From positions 3,822,001 through 3,886,000 of the forward strand of contig NZ_CP049017.1 of the NCBI RefSeq assembly GCF_014236795.1: a stretch of 64,000 bases of DNA. Reading direction: 5' to 3'. The translations under genes and the position numbers were made by a program. Source of the stretch: Xanthomonas theicola. Lineage in GTDB: Bacteria > Pseudomonadota > Gammaproteobacteria > Xanthomonadales > Xanthomonadaceae. The notes beneath the pieces are model-generated. The model had not been told where the DNA came from. It did not search any database and worked only from the letters and a program-made list of their open reading frames with translations. Below, in pieces: positions 26,640 through 34,493 of the stretch (its first letter is position 1; every line of letters begins with the position of its first letter).

Positions 26640-27455
26640 TCAGCGTGACGCCGGCAACGCCTCGTAGGCCTGCCGCACCGCGGCCTCGCCGTAGCGCCGC
26701 TCCAGCCGGCGCACGATGAAATGGCCGCGCGCCATCGCCTGGAAGTGCGCGATGAACACCGTGTTGAGCAGCGCGCCGCTGGCCGCGCCGACCAAGGGCA
26801 CCGCCTGCGCCGCCAGCTTTTCGCTGACCGTGATCGAGAACTTCGCCGCGATCCGCGACATCAGCGACACCAGCGCCGGCGCACCCTTGCTGCCCAGCCC
26901 GTGCGCGGCGATGTACTGCGCGGCGGCGCTGAGTTGCTGCGCCATCGCGGTGCGCACCGCGAAATAGCCCGACTCGCTGCCGTCGTCGCGGGTGCTGCGC
27001 CCACCGTGCGCCAGCACCTCCAGGCAGGCCAGGGTGGTGGCCGGATCGTCCAGCCGTTCGCCCTCGGCGCAGGCGATATCGGCGATCGACCGCAGCATCA
27101 GCGTGGTGGTCAGCGGCAGTTCCACCAGCAGCCCGGGCAGGCCGAAAAAACCGCCGGCCGCGCCGGTCGCCGCCACCGCCGCGCCATGCAGGCGCGGCCG
27201 CGCCGCGCCCGGCGCCCGGGTGCGCAAGGTCAGCAGCGCCGAGCGCAGGGCGATGCGCAGCGCGCGCTGGCTGACCGCGTCGATGCGCGAGGACAGCGAG
27301 CGCGGCAGGCGCTTGCTCAGCAGGTTCTCGATCGGCGCGCCGACGGCATTGGCGATCTTCGCCGCCAGCCCGGGATGTTCGAGCAACGCGTGGGCCTGGG
27401 CCAGGTCGCGATGGTCGATGGCATCCATGGCGGGAATGGGGAGATGGGAGGTCAT
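26640..27455 (-). CDS. EcsC-family protein
   Basis: 271 residues from ATG 27455. The EcsC family signature is visible in RALRIALRSALLTLRTR, the glycine-rich hydrophobic stretch AAVAATGAAGGFFGLPGLLV followed by ELPLTTTLMLRSIADIA, and the C-terminal LVGAASGALLNTVFIAHFQA with MARGHFIVRRLERRYG. The family is membrane-associated and has no firmly assigned biochemical function. It is convergent with the LysR gene. Confidence 0.85.
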   Translation of the reverse strand: MTSHLPIPAMDAIDHRDLAQAHALLEHPGLAAKIANAVGAPIENLLSKRLPRSLSSRIDAVSQRALRIALRSALLTLRTRAPGAARPRLHGAAVAATGAAGGFFGLPGLLVELPLTTTLMLRSIADIACAEGERLDDPATTLACLEVLAHGGRSTRDDGSESGYFAVRTAMAQQLSAAAQYIAAHGLGSKGAPALVSLMSRIAAKFSITVSEKLAAQAVPLVGAASGALLNTVFIAHFQAMARGHFIVRRLERRYGEAAVRQAYEALPASR

Positions 27456-27983
27456 GGCCGGAACGGGTGGCGTGGGAACCCACAGCATGCACCGGACCGC
27501 GCTGTGATGCTGTCGAGGACAGATGACGGCTGCTGGCGCAGGACCGGCACGGCCGGGCCGGCCAGCACGACACCGCTCAAGCGGCGCTGCGCGGCAACGG
27601 CCCGGCCGCGGACCTGGCCAGCGGCGTATCCGCGCCATCCGGGTGCGCGCGCGCCGACCGGCGCGGGCACCGTCTGCGCCTGGCCGACGTGGCCGGCACC
27701 AGCGGCGGCCGTTTCGTGTTCATTGGCCGCCTATGGCCCTGCGCGGATCGGTCTGGCGCCGCGCCGAACGGTTCGGCGCGAGTACCGCGTCGCTGCCGGC
27801 GAGCACCCGGTGCCCGCCCGCGGCGCGGCGGTGCGCTCCATCACGCCGCGGACGCGGCGACGGCGCCATCGCGGCCGCACGCGGGCCGGTCGCAGCCGCG
27901 CGCAGGCGCCCGCCGGTCGCGGTGCGGCTGGATGCTCTGCTAGGGTGGTGCGAGCGCCGAACGCGGCAAGGGGGACCGCCACC
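27456..27983. other. Intergenic stretch with no supported gene
   Basis: About 530 bases of very GC-rich sequence between the EcsC and GH43 genes. Open frames exist on both strands but none shows family similarity, a ribosome-binding site or a sensible composition. No hairpin, repeat or IS terminus was recognised. Confidence 0.6.
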
Positions 27984-29813
27984 ATGGACAGACGTATCGC
28001 CTTGCTGGCATTGCTGGTGTGGCTCGGCGTGGCGCAGGCGCAGGTGCAGGCGCCCGGACGCCGCACCTACGCCAATCCCATCGACCTGGATTACCGCTAC
28101 AACTTCGAACAGGTGAACGAGGGCATCTCCTACCGCACCGGCGCCGACCCGGTGTTCGTGCGTTTCGGCGATGCCTACTATCTGTTCCAGACCCTGGCCG
28201 ACGGCTACTGGCGTTCCACCGACCTGCTCGACTGGCGGTTCGTTGCGCCTAGCCGCTGGCCGTTCGAGAGCATCGTCGCGCCCGCAGTGGTCGCCGACGG
28301 CGAGCGCCTGGTCATCATGCAATCGGCGTTCGAGCCGCGCCCGCTGCTGCAGACCCGCGACCCGGCCAGCGGACGGCTCGAGTTCCTGACCCGGTTGCTG
28401 CCCAAGCTCCCGCGCGCCGAGCCGATCGGTACCGAGATGAAACGCATGCCGTTGGACAACGTGCCGCCGGGGCCATGGGACCCGGACCTGTTCATCGACG
28501 ACGACGGGCAGTGGTATCTGTACTGGGGCTCGTCCGACCGCTATCCGCTGTACGGCATCGCAATGGAGTCCGCGGCGCGGGGCGTCGCCTTCCGCGGCGA
28601 GCCCACCCCGCTGGTCGCGCTGGACCTAGCCAAGCACGGCTGGGAGCGCTTCGGTCCGGACCATCGCGGCGCGCGCTTCGCCGATGGCACGCCGATCGGC
28701 AGTTACCTGGAAGGCGCCTGGATGACCAAGGTCGGCGGCCGCTACTACCTGCAGTACGCCGCCCCCGGCAGCGAATACAACGCCTACGCCAACGGCGTGT
28801 ACGTCGGCGATCGTCCGCTGGGACCGTTCGCCTATGCCGCCTACAATCCGGTGGCTTACAAGCCCGGCGGCTTCGCGCAAGGCGCCGGGCACGGCTCCAC
28901 GTTCCAGGATGCACACGGCAACTGGTGGAACAGCGGCACCGCGTGGATCGGCGCCAACTGGACCTTCGAGCGGCGCATCGTGCTGTTTCCCGCGGCGTTC
29001 GCGGCGGACGGGCAGATGCGCGTCTCCACCCGCTTCGGCGACTTCCCGCACTGGATGCCGGACACGGCGGTCGACGACCCGGACAGTCTGTTCGCCGGCT
29101 GGATGCTGCTGTCCTACCGCAAGCCGGCAACCGCCTCGTCCACGCTGGGCGAGTTCGCCGCCGCGCGCGCCACCGACGAGGATCCGCGCAGCTACTGGGT
29201 CGCCGCGCGCAACGTGGCCGGCGAGACCCTCAGCGTCGACCTGGGTGCGGAGCGGACGGTGCGCGCGGTGCAGGTCAACTATGCCGACTACCGCTCGGAC
29301 CGCTACGGTGATGCAGCGGACGTCTACACCGCATTCCGGCTGCAGCGCTCGCTGGATGGCCGCCACTGGCGACCGTTGGCCGAGATCGGCAACGGCAGCG
29401 AGCGCCGCGACCGTCCCAACGCCTACGTGCAACTGGACGCGCCGCAGCGCGCCCGCTACGTGCGCTATGTGCATGGCCATGTCGGTGCCGCGCACCTGGC
29501 GATCAGCGACCTGCGCGTGTTCGGCAATGCGGACGGCGCGCCGCCGCCGGCGCCGACCGCGACCGGCGTCAGCCGCGACCGCGACCGGCGCAACGCCACC
29601 GTGCGATGGCGCGCGGTGCCCGGCGCGGTGGGCTACAACGTGCGCTGGGGCATCCGCGCCGATCGGCTGAACCTCGCCTACCAGGTGTTCGCCGACCGCG
29701 GCACCGCGCTGGACATTCGCGCCCTGGATGTCGACCAGGCCTATGTGTTCGCGGTCGAAGCCTTCGACGAGCGCGGGGTGTCCGCCTTGGGCGACACCGT
29801 TGCAGCGCCGTGA
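27984..29813 (+). CDS. Secreted GH43-type glycosidase with F5/8C and Fn3 modules
   Basis: 609 residues from ATG 27984. A signal peptide (RRIALLALLVWLGVAQAQ) is followed by a five-bladed propeller of GH43 type. The catalytic triad candidates are the general base Asp in TGADPVFVRFGDAYYLF, the transition-state Asp in WDPDLFIDDDGQWYLYW, and the general acid Glu in GSYLEGAWMTKVGGRYYLQY. A discoidin (F5/8C) carbohydrate-binding domain spans about residues 375-515 (RKPATASSTLGEFAAARATD, ISDLRVFG), and a fibronectin-III-like domain closes the chain (PPPAPTATGVSRDRDRRNAT). The predicted role is exo-acting hydrolysis of arabinose-, xylose- or galactose-containing plant glycans outside the cytoplasm. 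Which sugar cannot be decided. Confidence 0.85.
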   Translation: MDRRIALLALLVWLGVAQAQVQAPGRRTYANPIDLDYRYNFEQVNEGISYRTGADPVFVRFGDAYYLFQTLADGYWRSTDLLDWRFVAPSRWPFESIVAPAVVADGERLVIMQSAFEPRPLLQTRDPASGRLEFLTRLLPKLPRAEPIGTEMKRMPLDNVPPGPWDPDLFIDDDGQWYLYWGSSDRYPLYGIAMESAARGVAFRGEPTPLVALDLAKHGWERFGPDHRGARFADGTPIGSYLEGAWMTKVGGRYYLQYAAPGSEYNAYANGVYVGDRPLGPFAYAAYNPVAYKPGGFAQGAGHGSTFQDAHGNWWNSGTAWIGANWTFERRIVLFPAAFAADGQMRVSTRFGDFPHWMPDTAVDDPDSLFAGWMLLSYRKPATASSTLGEFAAARATDEDPRSYWVAARNVAGETLSVDLGAERTVRAVQVNYADYRSDRYGDAADVYTAFRLQRSLDGRHWRPLAEIGNGSERRDRPNAYVQLDAPQRARYVRYVHGHVGAAHLAISDLRVFGNADGAPPPAPTATGVSRDRDRRNATVRWRAVPGAVGYNVRWGIRADRLNLAYQVFADRGTALDIRALDVDQAYVFAVEAFDERGVSALGDTVAAP

Positions 29814-30130
29814 TCCGACCGCCGGCATTTGCCAAGCCAACGTGCAGGCGCAGCAGACATCGGCCCAATGCCAGGACGAGCGGACGCGCGCTGCCGGCCG
29901 CAGCGTTGGAGCATGAGCGGCTAGCGTCCTGTCCCGCTGATACGTGAGCAAAGTCGATGCAGCTCCTGGAGGATCGAATCTGCAGGTGCGGTCCACTTGA
30001 ACGGCAGGCAGAGCGCGTTATCCGGCGGGCTCAGGTACAGGCCCACCACCTCGCGCAGCTTCTCGATGGAGAACGGGGCGGTGGACAGCTTGAAGCCCCC
30101 GGTGCGATGGGGCGGCCGGCCAAAGAGACA

Positions 30131-31207
30131 GGGCGGTCTCAAGATTCAAGTGCAACACGTGATTTGAACGCTGCGATGTCCGCTTCCATTGCCTCGCTAG
30201 GCGTCTTCCAGCCAAGTGTCTGGCGAGGGCGAGTGTTCATCAGCAACGCGATGTGATTGAGGTATTCCTGGCTGACGGCGGATAGGTCCGCCCCCTTGGG
30301 CAGGAACTGGCGAAGTAGACCGTTGGTGTTCTCATTGCTTCCGCGCTGCCACGGTGCGTGCGGATCGGCAAACCACAGGTCGATGTTCAACCGTTCCATC
30401 AGCTCGGCATAGCGCGTCATTTCGGTGCCACGGTCATAGGTCAAGCTGGTTCGCATGGATGCGGGGAGCTTCTTCATCTGACGGGTGAAACCTTCCAGTG
30501 CGTCTGTGGCGGTGCAGCCGTCCATCCGGCACAGCACCACAAAACGCGTCTTGCGCTCCACCAGGGTGCCAGCACAGGAACGATTGAACGCTCCCTTGAT
30601 CAAGTCACCTTCCCAATGTCCTGGGACCAACCGCTGTTGCACCTCTTCGGGTCGGTGCACGATCCGCGGTTCCTCAGGCACCCAGCTGCGTTTGGCGGCG
30701 GTCGTGCGCCGTGATCCCCGGGGCGGCCTGCGCTGGCGCAACGCCTCCACAAGCTCCTTTTTCAGGCCGCCGCGCGGGTGCGCGTAGATCGTGGCGTAGA
30801 TGGTTTCGTGACTGACGCGCTGGGCAGGATCATCCGGGGACATGAGGAGCAGCTTGGCAGCAATCTGCTGGGGCGACCAGCGCCACAGCACCAGATGATC
30901 GCGCACCATCTGGAATAAATCCGTTCCCGGTGTCAGCCGTCGCCGCCGAACGCTGTGCTGACGTCCTGTCCGGTAACGCATGGCCGCCTCTCGAGCACGG
31001 TAGACCGTGGCTTGCTGCCTGGCCAGCTCCCTGCTCGATGTCGACGGGCTTCTATCCAGCAGCCTGGATATCGAGCGTAAGCTCTGACCACGTCGCGTTT
31101 CGATTTGGAGTACCGCGCGCTCTTCTGCGCTCAGGTGGAGATAGCTTCTTGACATGCATACACCCTACTGGCTGAGAGGGTGTCGCGCTTGGAAGTTGAG
31201 TCTAAGC
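30131..31207 (-). mobile_element. IS30-family insertion sequence
   Basis: The left end GGGCGGTCTCAAGATTCAAG (30131) also occurs at the remnant near 51934. The right end (about 31207, read inward AGCTTAGACTCAA) recurs at the remnant near 47175. Exact borders are uncertain by a few bases because the flanking IS630 is deleted. The transposase is intact. Confidence 0.8.
30139..31155 (-). CDS. IS30-family transposase, intact
   Basis: 338 residues from ATG 31155. An N-terminal HTH (HLSAEERAVLQIETRRGQSL, SISRLLDRSPSTSSRELARQ) is followed by the IS30 core: WSPQQIAAKLL, ETIYATIYAHPRGGLKKEL, VPGHWEGDLIKGAFNRSCAG (first Asp), SLTYDRGTEMTRYAELM (second Asp) and WQRGSNENTNGLLRQFLPKG (Glu). It ends LGWKTPSEAMEADIAA. 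Full family length with all catalytic residues, so it may be active and could explain the related remnants elsewhere in the window. Confidence 0.93.
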   Translation of the reverse strand: MSRSYLHLSAEERAVLQIETRRGQSLRSISRLLDRSPSTSSRELARQQATVYRAREAAMRYRTGRQHSVRRRRLTPGTDLFQMVRDHLVLWRWSPQQIAAKLLLMSPDDPAQRVSHETIYATIYAHPRGGLKKELVEALRQRRPPRGSRRTTAAKRSWVPEEPRIVHRPEEVQQRLVPGHWEGDLIKGAFNRSCAGTLVERKTRFVVLCRMDGCTATDALEGFTRQMKKLPASMRTSLTYDRGTEMTRYAELMERLNIDLWFADPHAPWQRGSNENTNGLLRQFLPKGADLSAVSQEYLNHIALLMNTRPRQTLGWKTPSEAMEADIAAFKSRVALES

Positions 31208-31418
31208 TGCGTGCAAAGGACTCAAACGGCGAACGCTCGTGGTCCGACAACACCAACTCCGCCTTCGGTCTGCCTGTCCTCATCGCGGTATCTGCGTTCC
31301 AAAGATCCCGCAAAGACATGCACAAGCAATGCCAGGCATCCGAGGGACAGGACCCTAGCGCCTGTGGCGTGCAGCCGCCCGCACTCAGCCAGTCCAGGCG
31401 GGCTGTGGGCAGGTGCGC

Positions 31419-32269
31419 TCATCCGCTTCCCCTGCATCGCGGGAACTGTGTACACCCCAAGAATCCTTTGCCCGTCTTCCGATTCTTCCGTTCCACCAAC
31501 TCGCTTCCGCAACGCGGGCACGCGCGCGCTGACAATTCAACTCGCACGGCGGCAGGCACCAGCGTGGGGTCGACCCGCGGCGCAGGCGCCGCCTGCGCCG
31601 CCGGCTCTCGTTGTACCGCCCGGATCATCGTCAGCAACCGCTCGCCCCCAATCAGCTCAATCGGCTTGCCGTCCGCAAACCGCTCGGCATCGCGGGTATA
31701 GCACCCCACGCAAACGATCTTCACTGCATCAGCCTGATGATGCGTCAGCAATCCATCCATCTCGCGCACGATACTCACGCCCACCTGGCGTCGTTTCCAT
31801 TGCTTGCATTGCACCAAAGTGCGGCAGCCCTGCTTGCGCAGGATCAGGTCGATGCCGCCATCGGCGCCGCCCGGGCCGGTCTCTTCCACGGCATAGCCCT
31901 GCGACGGAAGGCTTGGCCGACCAACAGTCCGAATTGGCGCCAGCCGTTCGCCGCCAGGCTTTCCAGGGTGGTGCGCGTATCGAGCAGTTTGCGCCGCTGG
32001 CGGGCGCCGAGGAAGGACGCGAGGGCACCCAGCCAGCACACGGCCAACAGCAGCCACGCCAGTGGCGCGAGCAACGGCGCGATGCCCTCCACGACTTCTT
32101 GCGCCAGCGCATTTGCGTTGTGTTGGGAAATCCACCAGGCCAGGCCATGGCGCACGGCGACGAAGCCGGCGACGCCCAGGGCGAGACCCAGCGGCCAAGG
32201 CAGTGCCTTCGATCCAGCAGAACCCGCGGCGTCCCGGTCTGCGTCCCATGCTACCCCCCCTCGCTGCAC
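31419..32269 (-). pseudogene. Membrane-anchored Mrr-like restriction endonuclease, frameshifted
   Basis: The N-terminal frame (GTG 32269) encodes two transmembrane helices (LPWPLGLALGVAGFVAVRHG and LLAPLAWLLLAVCWLGALAS), then LESLAANGWRQFGLLVGQAF. At about 31903 a one-base deletion shifts the frame. The other frame continues SQGYAVEETGPGGADGGIDL, TLVQCKQWKRRQVGVS (the D...QxK nuclease core of Mrr_cat), then a C-terminal topoisomerase-type zinc ribbon with CPRCGSELVERKNRKTGKGF and LGCTQFPRC. Restored, this is the known TM-TM-Mrr-zinc-ribbon architecture of about 280 residues. It is next to the IS630/IS30 wreck. Confidence 0.75.
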
Positions 32270-32378
32270 CGACGATACCCTGCGGGACGGGTCCTGGCAG
32301 CGCTGCGGCGGATTCGTCTACCGGATCGGCGCCACGCTCCGGCGCGCGGCACGCCGCAGCCGCGCCCTTCGGGACCGG

Positions 32379-32834
32379 TCACTGCTGTCCGGCACAGTCC
32401 GGCGCCTGCTCGGCGCAGAGCGCCGCGGCGCGACGCATCTGCGCCTCGCTCAATGGCGGTGGGCGGGCGATGGCCGACTGGACCTGGTCCGGCGCGCCGC
32501 TGAGGGTGTGCAGGCCCTTGGCGGTCTTGCCGGCGAGGTAATAGATGCCGAGCGCGAAGTAGCCGCCGCCCTGGCCGACCTGTTCCACCGAGGGCGGTGG
32601 CCGCCAGTCCTTGTCGAAGCGGTTGGGCTGGAGAGCGACCGGATTCTTGAAGCGGTACAGGTCCAGCGGCGGCTCCTCGTCCGGCGGCAGCGCGCGCACC
32701 TCGTCGAGGGTCTGGATGTCCTGCTGCGGCGCGGCGGGCGCGGCATCGGCCTGCTGGGCGCACGCCTGCGCGAACACGCCCAGCAACGTGGCGGCGACGA
32801 GGACGCGCGCGGCATTGCACATCGGGACGGTCAT
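32379..32834 (-). CDS. Exported hypothetical protein
   Basis: 151 residues from ATG 32834. The signal peptide is NAARVLVAATLLGVFAQACA. The mature chain is proline-rich with DIQTLDEVRALPPDEEPPLD, KDWRPPPSVEQVGQGGGYFA, LGIYYLAGKTAKGLHTLSGA and a C-terminal CAEQAPDCAGQQ that could form a disulfide. I do not recognise the family; similar small secreted proteins occur in Xanthomonas. Another in-frame ATG (about 32852) is possible. Confidence 0.7.
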   Translation of the reverse strand: MTVPMCNAARVLVAATLLGVFAQACAQQADAAPAAPQQDIQTLDEVRALPPDEEPPLDLYRFKNPVALQPNRFDKDWRPPPSVEQVGQGGGYFALGIYYLAGKTAKGLHTLSGAPDQVQSAIARPPPLSEAQMRRAAALCAEQAPDCAGQQ

Positions 32835-32923
32835 TGCGTTGGCGGCAGCCATGGCGGGCGCCGAGCTTACGGTCGACGGCAGGCCCTCGCCAGCGCGCCG
32901 CCGACCATGCGTGCGGGGCCGGT

Positions 32924-33586
32924 TCATGCCGGCGGCAGCGGCCGCAGGCACAGCCAGATGGCGCACCAGTGCGACAGCGCGCCGCCCAGTACGTGCGCAT
33001 GCCAGATGACACGGTTGTAGACCATCGACTTGCGCACGTAGAAGCCCACGCCCACGGTATAGCACGCGCCGCCGGCGGCGATCAGCCAGAGCACGGCGCT
33101 GTCCAGGCCGGCCATGATCGGCTCGATCGCCACGATGCCGGCCCAGCCCAGCAGCAGGTAGATCGCGACCCAGAAGCCCTTGCTGATGCCCGGCAGGAAC
33201 AGCTTGGCGAACACGCCGAACAGCGCCACGCCCCACACCGCCAGGGTCATCGACCAGACCCAGGCGCCGGACAGGGTCAACACGAACAGCGGCGTGTAGG
33301 AACCGGCGATCATCACGAAGATGCCGGCGTGGTCGAGCCTGCGCAGGATCGGCCGGCGCTGCGGCGGGGCGAAGTTGTAGGCGGCCGAGCAGGCGAACAT
33401 CGCCAGCATCCCCAGCGCGTAGACGCAGGTGGCCAGGATCAGCGCCCGGTTGGCGTGGGCGCGCCAGACCAGCAGCGCGCCGCCGACGATGGCCAGCAGC
33501 AACCCGGCAGCATGCACGATCAGGTCGGCGCGGCGCGCGCGGGCGGTTTTGTAATGTGGGGCGATAGGGGGAACGGACACGGACAA
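32924..33586 (-). CDS. Hemolysin III / TrhA-type PAQR-fold membrane protein
   Basis: 220 residues from ATG 33586 with seven predicted transmembrane helices. Family motifs are present: LIVHAAGLLLAIVGG, MFACSAAYNF (the conserved Ser), RRLDHAGIFVMIAGSYTPLF (Asp-His) and VIWHAHVLGGALSHWCAIW with the H-x3-H-type zinc ligands. Bacterial members of the PAQR/HlyIII superfamily are implicated in membrane fluidity homeostasis (TrhA). The hemolysin label is historical. It stands alone between the exported protein and HigBA. Confidence 0.9.
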   Translation of the reverse strand: MSVSVPPIAPHYKTARARRADLIVHAAGLLLAIVGGALLVWRAHANRALILATCVYALGMLAMFACSAAYNFAPPQRRPILRRLDHAGIFVMIAGSYTPLFVLTLSGAWVWSMTLAVWGVALFGVFAKLFLPGISKGFWVAIYLLLGWAGIVAIEPIMAGLDSAVLWLIAAGGACYTVGVGFYVRKSMVYNRVIWHAHVLGGALSHWCAIWLCLRPLPPA

Positions 33587-33735
33587 GGCGAGTCTTCGGC
33601 GCGTCGGGGGACGGCGCCGCTGCGCGAGGGGGGAGCACAGGATACGCGCTGATCGCGACGATCAGGTCCGCTTTCTCGGCCGGTGGCTGCCGGCGTCGCT
33701 CGGCATTGCCACGGCAGGCACGCGCTTGCCTGCGC

Positions 33736-34026
33736 CTACGCCGCGATGCGCGCGATCTTCCGCGCCTGCGCGCCCAGCGCGCGCCGCGCCTGTTCCAGGT
33801 CGTAGTCCGCCTGCAGGCCGAGCCAGAAGCGCTCGCTGGTGCCCAGTGCGGCGGCCAGCCGGATCGCGGTATCGGCGGTGACGCTGCGCTTGCCCAGCAC
33901 GATTTCGTTGATGCGGCGCGGCGGCACGCCGGCGGCGCGCGCCAATGCGTTCTGGCTGATGTCCAACGGGGTCAGGAATTCCTCAAGCAGGACTTCGCCG
34001 GGGTGGATGTTGGGCAGCGTCTTCAT
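33736..34026 (-). CDS. higA: HigA-type antitoxin
   Basis: 96 residues from ATG 34026. An XRE-type helix-turn-helix of the HigA/VapI group: HPGEVLLEEFLTPLDISQNA, LARAAGVPPRRINEIVLGKR, TADTAIRLAAALGTSERFWL and a C-terminal LQADYDLEQARR. The gene follows the toxin gene by 14 bases on the same strand, the toxin-first order usual for higBA. It is expected to neutralise HigB and repress the operon. Confidence 0.9.
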   Translation of the reverse strand: MKTLPNIHPGEVLLEEFLTPLDISQNALARAAGVPPRRINEIVLGKRSVTADTAIRLAAALGTSERFWLGLQADYDLEQARRALGAQARKIARIAA

Positions 34027-34040
34027 GGCGGCTCGATGGG

Positions 34041-34322
34041 TCAGTGGTAGTCGACGGTTTTCACGTCCAGCGCATCGCCGTCCTTCCATTGGAAGCACAC
34101 GCGCCATTGATCGTTGATCCGGATGCCGTATCGGCCCTTGCGATTCCCCTCCAACGCTTCCAGGCGGTTGGCCGGCGGAACACGCAAGTCGTCCAGCGTG
34201 GCCGCACTGTTGAGCATGCGCAGCTTGCGCCGAGCCACGGCCTGGATCTCGGCCGGCCATCGCCGGGAAGGCGTTCTCTGCCAAATCTTTTCGGCTTCCT
34301 TGTCGACGAAGTTCCGGATCAC
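34041..34322 (-). CDS. higB: HigB/RelE-type mRNA interferase toxin
   Basis: 93 residues from ATG 34322. RelE-superfamily fold with MIRNFVDKEAEKIWQRTPS, the central helix IQAVARRKLRMLNSAATLDD, LRVPPANRLEALEGNRKG and the strand pair YGIRINDQWRVCFQWKDGDA ending in DVKTVDYH, the catalytic C-terminal region of HigB. It cleaves translated mRNA when free of antitoxin. Intact, with its antitoxin downstream. Confidence 0.92.
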   Translation of the reverse strand: MIRNFVDKEAEKIWQRTPSRRWPAEIQAVARRKLRMLNSAATLDDLRVPPANRLEALEGNRKGRYGIRINDQWRVCFQWKDGDALDVKTVDYH

Positions 34323-34493
34323 GCAGCAACCATAACGCCATCCGCCATATGACGCAACCCGTCATAGAGATCAAGGAGTATGTTTCGCCGCCCTGGCTGA
34401 ATCCGCTCAGCCAGTTGCCCTCGCCCAGTCGGGCGCCGTCTCATACCCTGAGACGCGTTTCCGCTTCCCTGTCCCGCTTTGAGAGCCGTGCCG

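Larger units (their letters stand above)
29934..31355 (-). mobile_element. IS630-family element, internally deleted and interrupted by IS30
   Basis: Matching outer ends GCGTCCTGTCCC (29934) and, inverted, GGGTCCTGTCCC (to 31355) are each flanked by TA, the IS630 target dinucleotide. The minus strand begins the transposase at about 31286 (MRTGRPKAELVLSDHERSPF). This breaks at the IS30 junction near 31207 and resumes on the other side at about 30129 with FKLSTAPFSIEKLREVVGLY, then jumps straight to the C-terminal FKWTAPADSILQELHRLCSR. So the IS30 insertion was accompanied by loss of the intervening transposase, and a second deletion removed the DDE core. The element is inactive. Confidence 0.75.

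Noticed and set aside
26721..27983. Long in-frame 5' extension of the GH43 gene
   Set aside because: The signal peptide begins at the ATG at 27984; the upstream part is antisense to the EcsC gene and unlike any protein.
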